Position numbers and translations under genes: made by a program | Notes under the pieces: generated by a model | The model's input: the letters and a program-made list of their open reading frames with translations, nothing else | Databases searched by the model: none | Told to the model about the DNA's origin: nothing | From: Brevibacterium gallinarum | GTDB lineage: Bacteria > Actinomycetota > Actinomycetes > Actinomycetales > Brevibacteriaceae | Length of the DNA: 64,000 nt | NCBI RefSeq assembly: GCF_014836885.1 | Contig: NZ_JACSPY010000003.1 | Location: 186,001-250,000 of the forward strand | Reading direction: 5' to 3' | In this document: one piece after another, positions 37,801-47,569 of the stretch | How positions within the stretch are numbered: the stretch's first letter is position 1 | Layout of the letters: every line of letters starts with the position of its first letter

Positions 37801-38215
37801 GCAGCGCGGGCAGCACCCCGGTGAAGTAGTCATCGAGATCGTCGAGGGTGCGGGTTGCGGTGAGCGCGAGCGCCCCGTCTGAGGCCGGCAGGTCGCGACC
37901 TGAGCCGGCGAGGCTGCGGTCGACGAGGCGGGAGCGCAGCGTCGTCTTGAATCCCACGGCGGCACGCGCCCCGGCTGTCTTCGACGCCCAGGTTGCCAGA
38001 CCGCGGATGAGGGCCCCGATGATGCCGAGCGCGGCAGCCGTGGTGATCGCCCGGCCCTCCATCGCTGCGACGATGCCGCGGGCGATGCCGTCAGCGACGA
38101 GGATGAGGCCGAGGGCCTGGGCTGCGGCGATGAGGCCGAGCAGCCATAGCGCCCGCCGGCCCTGTGGGGCCGCGAGCGCTATGGCGACAGGCGAGCGGCG
38201 CTGTGTCCGGCTCAC
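34811..38215 (-). CDS. cydDC: Fused CydD-CydC thiol reductant ABC exporter
   Basis: Exports glutathione/cysteine-like reductants needed for assembly of cytochrome bd. 1134 residues: two ABC half-transporters in one chain. First half: membrane domain to about 310, Walker A GTSGSGKS (374-381), signature LSPGEQ (463-468), Walker B ILVDEP (485-490). Second half from about 585: six helices, Walker A GPSGAGKT (951-958), LSGGQ (1056-1060), Walker B VVVLDEP (1076-1082). A Ser/Ala-rich linker of about 50 residues joins them. The fused form is common in actinobacteria, while most other bacteria have separate genes. Its ATG overlaps the cydB stop by four bases. Confidence 0.95.
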   Translation of the reverse strand: MSRTQRRSPVAIALAAPQGRRALWLLGLIAAAQALGLILVADGIARGIVAAMEGRAITTAAALGIIGALIRGLATWASKTAGARAAVGFKTTLRSRLVDRSLAGSGRDLPASDGALALTATRTLDDLDDYFTGVLPALLASALIPGLIIVRVLFTDWVSSLILILTLPLVPMFMILIGRYTENRVADATRALDQLSTNIVELARGLPVLVGLGRVAAQTAALRRMSTSYRATTMQTLRVAFISALALELIATISVAVVAVFIGVRLVYGHMGLEAGLFALILAPECFLPLRRLGAAFHSTENGVAAYDRVSAMTEHPVAERLGLTPAPDSPETGPAGTPVTFTELSVSYASRQQPALPPLTAEVPGTGLTAVTGTSGSGKSTLLGVLAGLVRSTETAECRITGSLTGVPARVAYAGQGPRMFAPTVIEELSLYAGRELTTEETIEISAAAALDVDPEMPCAALSPGEQRRLAIARVCAQRDAELILVDEPTAHLDAAAAAAVRQTLHRLARIRPVIAATHDETLVSEADAHIRLTSAARPAVTDRSVPAASAADTTAGYPAVPAGSRDTAAADEQTAAPAVPTGTLLRRLATAVDMRSVKFWLAVFYGVAAVAAGAALTGVSAWLIVRASAQPPIMYLLVAIVGVRFFGLSRAVFTYLQRLALHDAVLRALIDLRERMWIGFARAGTANRTLLRGDIALTRFIADVDDIRDIAPRVVLPPVVALGVTLAAVGTLAVIAWEAALIMLVGGLLCLGAAPWATVRADRAASSAALTVRQQALGVLSRLLYAREDLIAASRTAPAAAQFTRADASAAAYESAAIRATGLGEGIITAVGVLTGIIMIPVLAGQVSAGELSGELLAVTVLLPLALIDAFADSLSAVQQWPGLARILARVDDLDPADDAGGLATGVSPERITELTLSDISARWPGTRTDVFTGLSAVLPRGGVAAVTGPSGAGKTTLVSVLLRFLDPRTGRYQLNDTDALTCLPMDLAGRISWCPQEAHVFDSTLRANLLIARPREDRPSDAELQSALERVGLGALAADIGLDERIGAGGGHLSGGQRQRLAVARTLLADAEVVVLDEPTAHLDEEMAAALMADLRRGLSEELVVLVTHDPTLIADSDIPVRLTGRIPAHL

Positions 38216-39249
38216 TGATGGTGGCTGCGGATTGCGACCGGCACCTGGTGGGCTGGCGGGATGTGCTCGGTCTTGAGCCGCTTGGCGAATACCGAGTAGC
38301 TCCAGATCTGGTATGCCAGCACGATCGGCACGAAGACGATGGCGACGATGAGCATGACCGTGAGCGTGTATCCCGAGGACGAGGCGTTCGAGACCGTCAG
38401 CGAGAATGCGTCGTCGACCGTCGAGGGCAGCACCTTCGGGTAGATGGCCAGGAACACCGCCGTCACGCCGACGGCGAGGAACAGTGCCTGGGCGAAGAAC
38501 GCCGACTTCTCAGCGTCCTTGCGGATCTGCAGCCACATCACCACAGCGAGCACTGCGGCGACGACGATGAGTCCCCAGCCGATGAGTCCGCCGTGCATGA
38601 ACTGGACAATGATGACCCAGGCGACGAGCGGCAGCAGGAACACCGGCGCCAGCTTGGCGGCCAGCGCGCGGGCCCGGAACCGGACCTCGCCATCGGTCTT
38701 GAGTGAGATGAACAGCAGGCCGTGCAGCAGGCAGAACCCGACGACGCCGAGTCCGCCGATGATGGCGTAGATGTTGACCCAAGCGAAGGCACCGCCGATG
38801 TTGTCGCCGTTCTCGTTGAGCGGCAGACCGGTGGTGGTCAGCGCCAGCATCGCACCGACGCAGAACGCTGCGAGGGCGGAGCCGCCGGCCAGGCACCAGG
38901 TCCAGCCGTTGCGCCAGGCCTCTGTGTGGCCCTTGCCGCGGTACTCGATGGCAACGGCGCGCAGGATGAGTGCGAGCAGCGCGAGCGTCAGCGGCAGGTA
39001 CAGCGCTGAGAACAGCGAGGCGTACCACATCGGGAAGGCTGCGAAGGTCGCACCGCCGGCGGTGAGCAGCCACACCTCGTTGCCGTCCCAGACGGGGCCG
39101 ATGGTGTTGAGCAGCACGCGGCGCTCCTTCTCGTCACGGGAGAAGCCCTTGAGCAGCATCCCGACACCGAGGTCGAATCCTTCGAGGAACAGGTAGCCGA
39201 GCCAGAGGACGGCGATGAGAATGAACCAGATTGTCGGCAGAAGATCCAT
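38212..39249 (-). CDS. cydB: Cytochrome bd oxidase subunit II
   Basis: 345 residues with about nine transmembrane helices. Typical opening LPTIWFILIAVLWLGYLFLEGFDLGVG and the conserved LNTIGPVWDGNEVWLLTAGGATFAAFP near residue 50. Together with CydA it forms the terminal quinol oxidase that reduces oxygen at low tension and resists inhibitors of the cytochrome bc1-aa3 branch. cydA lies nine bases upstream and cydDC overlaps downstream, giving the order cydA-cydB-cydDC. Confidence 0.97.
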   Translation of the reverse strand: MDLLPTIWFILIAVLWLGYLFLEGFDLGVGMLLKGFSRDEKERRVLLNTIGPVWDGNEVWLLTAGGATFAAFPMWYASLFSALYLPLTLALLALILRAVAIEYRGKGHTEAWRNGWTWCLAGGSALAAFCVGAMLALTTTGLPLNENGDNIGGAFAWVNIYAIIGGLGVVGFCLLHGLLFISLKTDGEVRFRARALAAKLAPVFLLPLVAWVIIVQFMHGGLIGWGLIVVAAVLAVVMWLQIRKDAEKSAFFAQALFLAVGVTAVFLAIYPKVLPSTVDDAFSLTVSNASSSGYTLTVMLIVAIVFVPIVLAYQIWSYSVFAKRLKTEHIPPAHQVPVAIRSHHQ

Positions 39250-39258
39250 GTTCTCCCC

Positions 39259-40833
39259 TTAGTACGCGAACGACAGTACGTCGTCGTCACTCTTGTCGAC
39301 TGTGGGTTTGTAGTTGGCCCTGTCGATCTCCGGCATGGCCGAGACGACGCCGCCGCGGGAGTAGACCATGATGAGCTTGAGCTCGAAGACCATGAGCACT
39401 CCGTAGATGAGCGTGAGCGCGATAAGGGAGAAGAGCATCTCCGCTGCGCTGACCGATGGTGAGATCGCAGCCGCCGTGTAGAGGAACACCCCGTCGACTC
39501 CCGATGGGTCGGGGTTCGGTGCGACGACGAACGGCTGACGGCCCATCTCGGTGAACACCCAGCCGGCGGAGTTCGCGATGAACGGTGCTGCGATTCCCCA
39601 CAGCGCCAGGCGTGAGAGGAACTTCGAGCGCGGCACGGTGCCCTTGCGGGTGACGATGAGCGCGTAGACTGCCGCAGCTGCACCGAGCACGCCGAAGCCG
39701 ATCATGAGGCGGAAGCCCCAGTAGGTGACGATCATGAGCGGCTGGTAGTCGACTTCCTGCCCGGAGTAGGCGCCGTACATCTCACCTTCCGGCAGCGTCG
39801 TGCCGTATTTCTCCTGGTACTCGGGGATGAGGGTGTTGACGCCGGGCACCTCGGTGTCGAAGTCGCCGTTGGCCAGGAAGGACAGCAGTCCGGGGATCTC
39901 GATGACCGGAGTGACGTCGTCACACTGGTTCGAGGCCAGGTTGCCGATCGTGAGCACGGAGAACTCGTGCCCGTCGTGGCAGGCGCCCTCTGCCGAGGCC
40001 ATCTTCATCGGCTGCTGCTCGTACATCAGCTTGGCCTGGATGTCACCGGTGATGGCGACGAAGACGAAGGCGATGACCGCCGCCCAGGCGCCGATGCGCA
40101 GCGACTTGTACCACACGGTATGGTCCTTCTCGTCGCGGCCGGGCACCTCGGGAGCGGAGCCGACGATGACCTTGCCGGTCTTCTCGTCGATCGTGTCGAT
40201 GCCGTCGACCCGGCGGCGCCACAGGTGGTACCAGGCGATGCCGAGGAGGAAGGCGCCGCCGACGGCGACCGAACCGGCCAGTGTGTGGGTATAGGCCGCC
40301 CACGCGGTGTTGTTCATCAGCACCGCCCCGACGTCGACCATCTGCGGGCGGCCGTCGATGATCTCCACACCGACAGGGTGCTGCATCCACGAATTGGCGA
40401 CGATGATGAAGTAGGCGGAGATCCATGAGCCGATGACGGCAGCCCACAGAACACCGAGGTGGACCTTGCGATTCAGGCGTCCCCAGCCGAAGATCCACAG
40501 GCCGAGGAATGTCGATTCGAGGAAGAAGGCGATGAGCGCCTCCATCGCCAGCGGAGCTCCGAAGACGTCGCCGACGAAGCGCGAGTACTCTGACCACGCC
40601 ATGCCGAACTGGAACTCCTGGACGATGCCGGTGGCCACGCCCATGATGAAGTTGATGAGGTACAGCTTGCCCCAGAACTTGGTGGCACGCAGCCACATCT
40701 CGTTGCCGGTGCGGTGGTACATCGTCTGCAGAATGGCGACGAGCAGACCCAATCCCAGGGTCAGCGGCACCATCCAGAAGTGGTACACCGTGGTGATGCC
40801 GAACTGCCATCGGCCGATCAGTACCGGATCCAC
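39259..40833 (-). CDS. cydA: Cytochrome bd oxidase subunit I
   Basis: 524 residues, the haem-bearing subunit. It opens with DPVLIGRWQFGITTVYHFWMVPLTLG, where His binds haem b595. EFQFGMAWSEYSRFVGDVFG, the periplasmic Q-loop around SGQEVDYQP, and the late GWVFTEMGRQPF motif (with Met for b558 nearby) are all present. The start is the GTG at 40833 with GGAGGAGAAG just upstream. The in-frame extension to 40941 has no such site and no family likeness. Haem b and d for it would come from the HemE/G/H/Q pathway encoded in the same window. Confidence 0.96.
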   Translation of the reverse strand: MDPVLIGRWQFGITTVYHFWMVPLTLGLGLLVAILQTMYHRTGNEMWLRATKFWGKLYLINFIMGVATGIVQEFQFGMAWSEYSRFVGDVFGAPLAMEALIAFFLESTFLGLWIFGWGRLNRKVHLGVLWAAVIGSWISAYFIIVANSWMQHPVGVEIIDGRPQMVDVGAVLMNNTAWAAYTHTLAGSVAVGGAFLLGIAWYHLWRRRVDGIDTIDEKTGKVIVGSAPEVPGRDEKDHTVWYKSLRIGAWAAVIAFVFVAITGDIQAKLMYEQQPMKMASAEGACHDGHEFSVLTIGNLASNQCDDVTPVIEIPGLLSFLANGDFDTEVPGVNTLIPEYQEKYGTTLPEGEMYGAYSGQEVDYQPLMIVTYWGFRLMIGFGVLGAAAAVYALIVTRKGTVPRSKFLSRLALWGIAAPFIANSAGWVFTEMGRQPFVVAPNPDPSGVDGVFLYTAAAISPSVSAAEMLFSLIALTLIYGVLMVFELKLIMVYSRGGVVSAMPEIDRANYKPTVDKSDDDVLSFAY

Positions 40834-41153
40834 CTTCTCCTCCTGTCTCCGCGCAGGCTGGGGAATTCCTGCCTGCGGGCTGGGAAATCTACCTGCAAGT
40901 AGAGTATCGGCTTGACCGCGCTTGCGTTCGAAAGCCCACATCGCACGCCCTGCTGTCTCATTAGCTGAACTTGCGACGAGACAGGCCCGAAGTGCCCGCT
41001 GGCCATATTTTCCTTGACCCTGCTGTGCCCCTGGGCTTTACTGGGAGGTGGCCTGAAACAGACACGCCGTTTCGGACCATGCCAGGTGCTCATCATTATC
41101 AGCACTAAACTGTTGCTAAAAGCAGGCGAAACCACGACAGGGAGAGTACGTAG
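40834..41153. other. Intergenic control region between cydA and blaI-like gene
   Basis: 320 bases with no gene I can support. It is less GC-rich than its surroundings. It holds the cydA ribosome-binding site, a 12-of-14 dyad at 40889-40902, a TACTCT box on the minus strand at 40901-40906, a 7-bp inverted repeat CTGTCTC with GAGACAG (40953-40959 and 40978-40984), and the upstream region of the BlaI-like gene with AT-rich TATCAGCACTAAACTGTTGC. Confidence 0.6.
40889..40902. promoter_or_regulatory. Candidate operator of the cyd operon
   Basis: CTACCTGCAAGTAG, palindromic at 12 of 14 positions, directly beside a possible -10 (TACTCT) for cydA and 56 bases before its start codon. Confidence 0.4.
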
Positions 41154-41513
41154 GTGGCAACTCTGGGTGAACTCGAGCGCAGTGTCATGAATGCGCTGTG
41201 GAACTCAGTCGACGGCATGACCGCTGCCGATCTTCGGGTCGCGCTGGCTGACCGCGACCTCGCGCTGACCACGGTCCATACGGTGCTCACGCGCTTGGAG
41301 AAGAAGGGCTTCGCCCGCCGGGATCGCTCCGAGCGCCCGCACCGCTATCTTGCGCTCTCCACGCGCGAGGAGCATGTCGCCGAACTCATGAATGAAGTCC
41401 TCGACCAGGCGTCGGACCGCCAGGCCGTACTCGCACGCTTCCTCGGCACTGTCTCCGACTCCGACACGGCATTCCTCAGCAGGCTCCTCCAGCGCCGCGG
41501 CGCCGACAGCTGA
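41154..41513 (+). CDS. BlaI/MecI-family transcriptional repressor
   Basis: 119 residues. A winged-helix DNA-binding domain: LGELERSVMNALWNSVDGMTA, then TTVHTVLTRLEKKGFARRDR as the recognition helix and wing, and a C-terminal dimerisation part. Family members repress beta-lactamase or other stress genes and are inactivated when cut after a signal from a BlaR1-type protease, here encoded 15 bases downstream. GTG start with GGGAGAG upstream. Its position divergent from cydA makes control of the cyd operon plausible, but there is no direct evidence. Confidence 0.92.
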   Translation: MATLGELERSVMNALWNSVDGMTAADLRVALADRDLALTTVHTVLTRLEKKGFARRDRSERPHRYLALSTREEHVAELMNEVLDQASDRQAVLARFLGTVSDSDTAFLSRLLQRRGADS

Positions 41514-41528
41514 CCGTCCCCTCATCTG

Positions 41529-42410
41529 ATGCTCTTCAGCGCAGTGCTGCTCACAGCGCTCGCGGTTGTCCTTGCCTGGCCGATCCCCCGTCTCTTCGCC
41601 CGTTATCCCGGAAGCCGTGATCCGGCGGCGCGTCTGCTGCTGTGGCAGGCCATCGGTTTGGCCGGAGGGCTCTCACTGACCTCGGCTGTCCTCATCCTCG
41701 CGTTCATGCCCTTCACCCGCGCGCCGGGGCCGGCAGAAGGGGGCAGCCTTAGCGCTCTGAGCTGGTGGAACTGGCTGCTCGTCGGGCTGGGGGCTGCGCT
41801 GCTGCTGCGGCTGCTCAGCAGCCTGGTGATCCACTGGATCAGGGTGCAGCGTCAGCGACGCCGGCACGCCGCGCTTGTCGCGGTGCTCACCGAGCCCTCG
41901 CAGGAGCTTCCGCATACGAGGATCCTCAAGGTCGATGAGCTCGTCGCCTACTGTCTGCCGCAGGGCCAGCACGGCACCACGGTGCTCTCAACGGGACTGA
42001 TCGCTGCTCTCAGTCCTGCCGAACGCGATGCCGTCGTCGCCCATGAGCGCGCCCACCTGCGCAGCCGGCACGAACTCGTCGTGCTGCCCTTCGCCGCATG
42101 GCAGCATGCACTGCCCTTCCTGCCGGCAGCACGCCAGGCTCTCGATCAGGTGACCCGGCTCATCGAGGTGATGGCCGATGATGTGGCCCGCCGCACGGTG
42201 CCGGCTGACGACCTCGCGGCCGCTGTCCGGGAGATGAGCCGTCTGCAGGCCGGGCATTACAGCCGCACTCTGAGTGCTGAGCGGCTCGCCCGGCTGGAGC
42301 ATCCGCTGCCTCGACCGTCTGGGGCGCTGCGCTCGGCAGTCGTCATCGTCTCGGCAGCGCTCGTCGTCAGTCCGCCGGTGGTCGCTGTGGTCGAGCTGCT
42401 CAGCGTCTGA
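41529..42410 (+). CDS. M56-family membrane metalloprotease (BlaR1-like, no sensor domain)
   Basis: 293 residues. Transmembrane helices at about 1-20, 40-62, 77-100 and near the C-terminus (VVIVSAALVVSPPVVAVVELL). The zinc protease motif is HERAH in DAVVAHERAHLRSRHEL near residue 173, with a likely third ligand Glu in LIEVMADDVARR. It lacks the penicillin-binding sensor of true BlaR1, so what it senses is unknown. It forms the usual pair with the BlaI-like repressor just upstream. It converges on parE with nine bases between. Confidence 0.88.
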   Translation: MLFSAVLLTALAVVLAWPIPRLFARYPGSRDPAARLLLWQAIGLAGGLSLTSAVLILAFMPFTRAPGPAEGGSLSALSWWNWLLVGLGAALLLRLLSSLVIHWIRVQRQRRRHAALVAVLTEPSQELPHTRILKVDELVAYCLPQGQHGTTVLSTGLIAALSPAERDAVVAHERAHLRSRHELVVLPFAAWQHALPFLPAARQALDQVTRLIEVMADDVARRTVPADDLAAAVREMSRLQAGHYSRTLSAERLARLEHPLPRPSGALRSAVVIVSAALVVSPPVVAVVELLSV

Positions 42411-42419
42411 GCGCCGGGC

Positions 42420-44540
42420 TCAGGCGTCGATCTTCTCGGCGTCGAGGACTGCGGCACCGGAGACGATGAACTGCTTGCGCGGCGCGACCTCGGAGCCCAT
42501 CAGCAGGCCGAACGTCGTCTCAGCGGCTTCGGCGTCGGCCATCGTCACCCGCCTGAGGGAGCGCAGCTGCGGATCCATCGTCGTCTCGGCCAGCTGGTCG
42601 GCGTCCATCTCGCCCAGGCCCTTGTATCGCTGGGGTGTCTTGTACGCCTTCTTCGACCGGTCGAGCTTGCGCAGCTCGCGGGTCAGCTCCTTCTCCGAAT
42701 ACGTGTAGATGTAGTCGTTGGCCTTGCCGCGGTTGACCACCTCGATGCGATGCAGCGGCGGCACGGCGGCATAGACACGGCCCGCCTCGACGAGCGGGCG
42801 CATGTACCGGAAGAACAGCGTCAGCAGCAGCGTGCGGATGTGGGCGCCGTCGACATCGGCGTCGGTCATGATGATGATCTTGCCGTAGCGGGCGGCATCG
42901 ACATCGAAGGTGCGGCCGGTGCCGGCACCGATGACCTGGATGAGGGCCGAGCATTCGGCGTTGGCCAGCATGTCGCCGACCGAGGCCTTCTGCACGTTGA
43001 GGATCTTGCCGCGGATGGGGAACAGCGCCTGGAACTCGGAGTCCCGGGCCTGCTTGGCAGTGCCCATCGCCGAGTCGCCTTCGACGATGAACAGCTCGGA
43101 GCGGTCGAGGTCGTTCTTGCGGCAGTCGTAGAGTTTGGCCGGCAGGGACGAGGATTCGAGGGCGGTCTTGCGCCGCTGGTTCTCCTTGTGTGTCCGCGCC
43201 GAGATCCGGGACTTCATCTCGGAGACGACCTTCTCCAGCAGCAGGGTGGCCTGCTGCTTGTGCGGCCGCTTCGTCGACGAGAGGATCTCCCCGAGCTGCC
43301 GGTCGACTGCACGCGCCACGATCTGCCGCACCGCCGAGGTGCCGAGCACCTCCTTCGTCTGGCCCTCGAACTGCGGTTCGGCCATCCGCACCGTGACCAC
43401 GGCTGTCAGGCCGGCGAGCACATCGTCCTTCTCCAGTCTGTCCTTGCCGACCTTGAGCTTGCGAGCGTTGGCCTCCACGGCTTTGCGCACGGTGCGCAGC
43501 AGCGCCGTTTCGAAACCGGCGACGTGGGTGCCGCCCTTGGGCGTGGCGATGATGTTGACGAAGCTCTTGACCCGGGTTTCGTAATCCCGGCCCCAGCGCA
43601 GCGCGATGTCGACACCGACCTCACGCTCGACTTCGGTCGAGACCATATGGCCCTGCTCGTCGAGGACGGGCACCGTCTCCTTGAAGGTCTCGGAACCGGT
43701 CAGCCGCCACGTGTCGGTCAGAGCTTCGTCATGGGCGAGGTGATCGACGAACTCGGAGATGCCACCGTCGAAGCGGAACTCCTCGGCCCGGGATTCGATG
43801 ATCTCGCCGGTCTCGTCGCGGGCGATCCCCCGGTTGTCGGTCACCCGGATCGCCAGGCCCGGAACGAGGAAGGCCGTCTGGCGGGCGCGGTCGATGAGCG
43901 CGCCGTAGGTGAAATCGGCGTCCTTGAGGAAGATCTGCGGATCAGCCCAGTAGCGCACGCGGGTGCCGGTCACTCCGCGTTTGGCCTTGCCGACGATGTC
44001 GAGCTCGGAGGCCTTCTTGAAGGGGGTGAACGGGTTGTCCGGGGACGGCTCGCCGCTGCTGTCGTCGAAGCGGCCGGGCTTGCCGCGCTGGAAGGACATC
44101 CGATAGACCTTCGAGGCGCGGGTCACCTCGACGTCGAGGCGGGCCGAGAGCGCGTTGACAACCGAGGCGCCGACGCCGTGCAGTCCGCCGACAGCGGCGT
44201 AGGATCCGCCGCCGAACTTGCCGCCGGCATGCAGCTTCGTCATGACGACCTCAACGCCGGTCAGCCCGGTCTTGGGCTCGATGTCAACGGGGATGCCGCG
44301 GCCGTTGTCGGCCACGGTGACGGAGCCGTCCGGGTGCAGGGTGATGTCGATGTCCTCGCCGTGGCCGCCAAGGGCCTCGTCGACGGAGTTGTCGATGATC
44401 TCCCACAGGCAGTGCATGAGCCCGCGCGAATCAGTCGAGCCGATGTACATTCCCGGGCGTTTGCGCACGGCATCAAGCCCTTCGAGGACGGAGAGCTGAC
44501 GCGCTCCGTATTCCTTGTCCGAGGCCTTCTTGACTGCCAC
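42420..44540 (-). CDS. parE: DNA topoisomerase IV subunit B
   Basis: ATPase subunit that with ParC decatenates daughter chromosomes. 706 residues. GHKL ATP site EIIDNSVDEAL and ADNGRGIPV. Then GGLHGVGASVVNALS. TOPRIM domain with FIVEGDSAMG and DADVDGAHIRTLL. C-terminal QRYKGLGEMDADQLAETTMD. It resembles GyrB, but the lack of a gyrA neighbour and the location near sigA favour ParE, as in other actinobacteria. GTG start with AAAGGGTGG upstream. Divergent from the amidase gene. Confidence 0.88.
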   Translation of the reverse strand: MAVKKASDKEYGARQLSVLEGLDAVRKRPGMYIGSTDSRGLMHCLWEIIDNSVDEALGGHGEDIDITLHPDGSVTVADNGRGIPVDIEPKTGLTGVEVVMTKLHAGGKFGGGSYAAVGGLHGVGASVVNALSARLDVEVTRASKVYRMSFQRGKPGRFDDSSGEPSPDNPFTPFKKASELDIVGKAKRGVTGTRVRYWADPQIFLKDADFTYGALIDRARQTAFLVPGLAIRVTDNRGIARDETGEIIESRAEEFRFDGGISEFVDHLAHDEALTDTWRLTGSETFKETVPVLDEQGHMVSTEVEREVGVDIALRWGRDYETRVKSFVNIIATPKGGTHVAGFETALLRTVRKAVEANARKLKVGKDRLEKDDVLAGLTAVVTVRMAEPQFEGQTKEVLGTSAVRQIVARAVDRQLGEILSSTKRPHKQQATLLLEKVVSEMKSRISARTHKENQRRKTALESSSLPAKLYDCRKNDLDRSELFIVEGDSAMGTAKQARDSEFQALFPIRGKILNVQKASVGDMLANAECSALIQVIGAGTGRTFDVDAARYGKIIIMTDADVDGAHIRTLLLTLFFRYMRPLVEAGRVYAAVPPLHRIEVVNRGKANDYIYTYSEKELTRELRKLDRSKKAYKTPQRYKGLGEMDADQLAETTMDPQLRSLRRVTMADAEAAETTFGLLMGSEVAPRKQFIVSGAAVLDAEKIDA

Positions 44541-44676
44541 GCTTCCACCCTTTCGTCGTCACTGCTGCTCTGCGGTCACTGCAGGGCCGCCATCAGAGTC
44601 TATGCGCTCATGCGTTCGATCGCCTGCTGCCATGCCGTGCACCGCAGGATCGGCTCTCCGCTACGCTGGACGTGTG

Positions 44677-45519
44677 ATGTCCTCCCCTCCCCTGGCTCGC
44701 ACGACCGGCCCGGTATCCGCCGTGCTGCTCAGCGCTGGTCTGCTGCTCAGCGGCTGCAGCAGCCAGCCCGCGTCGGCACCCACGGCGCCTGCCACCTCGA
44801 CGCCGGTAGCAGGTGAGACGGTAGGCTCCGGTTCGCCGAGCCCGCCTGCGACCGCAGAGGCGCTCGACGGGCTCACGATCGCCGTGGATCCCGGCCACAA
44901 CGGCAGGAACAGCAGGAATCCCTCGGAGATAAACCGGAAAGTGCCCGACGGCCGGGGCGGCACGAAGGCCTGCAACACCACCGGCACCGCCACTGCAGGC
45001 GACTACCCGGAGCACGCCTTCACCTTCGATGTCGCCGAGCGTGCCAGGGAGCTGCTCGAAGGCGCCGGCGCCGAGGTGGTGATGTCGCGTGCCGATGACG
45101 ATGGCGTCGGGCCGTGTGTCGATGAGCGCGGGCAGTTCGCCGGTGAGGCGGGCGCCGATGCGCTTGTCAGCATCCATGCCAACGGCACCGCTGACACCTC
45201 GGCGCGCGGCTTCCATGTCATCGTCGTCGACGATGCCGTCCACGCGGATGTGGAGGAGCCCAGCCGGGCCATCGCCGAGCAGATGGTCAAGGCATTCGAG
45301 GACGCCGAGTTCGATCCGAATCCCGCCTACGGCAGGGACGGGGTCGTCGCCCGCACCGACATCGCCGGGCTCAACCACGCCGAGGTGCCGGCGGTGATGA
45401 TCGAATGCGGTGAGATGCGCAACCGCGATGAGGCCGCGCTGATGGAGTCCGAAGAGGGTCGACAGCGCTACGCCGAGGCGATCGTCGCAGGCCTCGAAGC
45501 GCACTTCGCCGAGCAGTGA
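44677..45519 (+). CDS. Lipoprotein N-acetylmuramoyl-L-alanine amidase (Amidase_3)
   Basis: 280 residues. Lipoprotein signal with lipobox LLLSGC at about residue 24, then a Ser/Thr/Pro linker. The Amidase_3 zinc hydrolase domain has the first His in IAVDPGHNG, the second in LVSIHANG and the catalytic Glu in VMIECGEMRNRDEA. It cuts the bond between muramic acid and the stem peptide, most likely in wall turnover or septum splitting. I choose ATG 44677, which begins the signal peptide. TACGCT nine bases upstream may be the -10 of a near-leaderless message. It converges on sigA. Confidence 0.9.
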   Translation: MSSPPLARTTGPVSAVLLSAGLLLSGCSSQPASAPTAPATSTPVAGETVGSGSPSPPATAEALDGLTIAVDPGHNGRNSRNPSEINRKVPDGRGGTKACNTTGTATAGDYPEHAFTFDVAERARELLEGAGAEVVMSRADDDGVGPCVDERGQFAGEAGADALVSIHANGTADTSARGFHVIVVDDAVHADVEEPSRAIAEQMVKAFEDAEFDPNPAYGRDGVVARTDIAGLNHAEVPAVMIECGEMRNRDEAALMESEEGRQRYAEAIVAGLEAHFAEQ

Positions 45520-45577
45520 CCGCACTTCGCCGGCCAGCGACACCGGGAGTCTGTCTTCCGGGCCGCTGATGACAGGA

Positions 45578-45602
45578 ACCGGGTCCCAGAATGGAACCCG
45601 GC
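45578..45602. terminator. Terminator downstream of sigA
   Basis: On the minus strand GCCGGGTTCC pairs with GGGACCCGGT (two G-U wobbles) around ATTCT, 21 bases after the sigA stop. Confidence 0.7.
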
Positions 45603-45623
45603 TCCGTGTGTCTTTCGCATGTG

Positions 45624-47330
<1,707 letters not shown>

Positions 47331-47569
47331 TGGATCACCTTTCGGAGGAGTCGTGTCTGGCCCAGCTGACACTCTTCGAGCATCAGTAAGACCCTTGTCA
47401 AGCAGGGCGACGAGCCTGTGGACAGCTCGTCCGCTTGACCGGGTCAACACGCCATTCTGTCACGATATTCCCCACCGCGCTAATCACAGGCACGCAGCGG
47501 ACCGATTGACAAGACCCTCTCCAGGTGATGTCTGCCACACCATCTGGCAGGTGCGGCTGATCCGCCGGT

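Noticed and set aside
47331..47450. Longer N-terminus for sigA
   Set aside because: The frame is open but the ribosome-binding site is directly before GTG 47330 and the extension has no likeness to the family.
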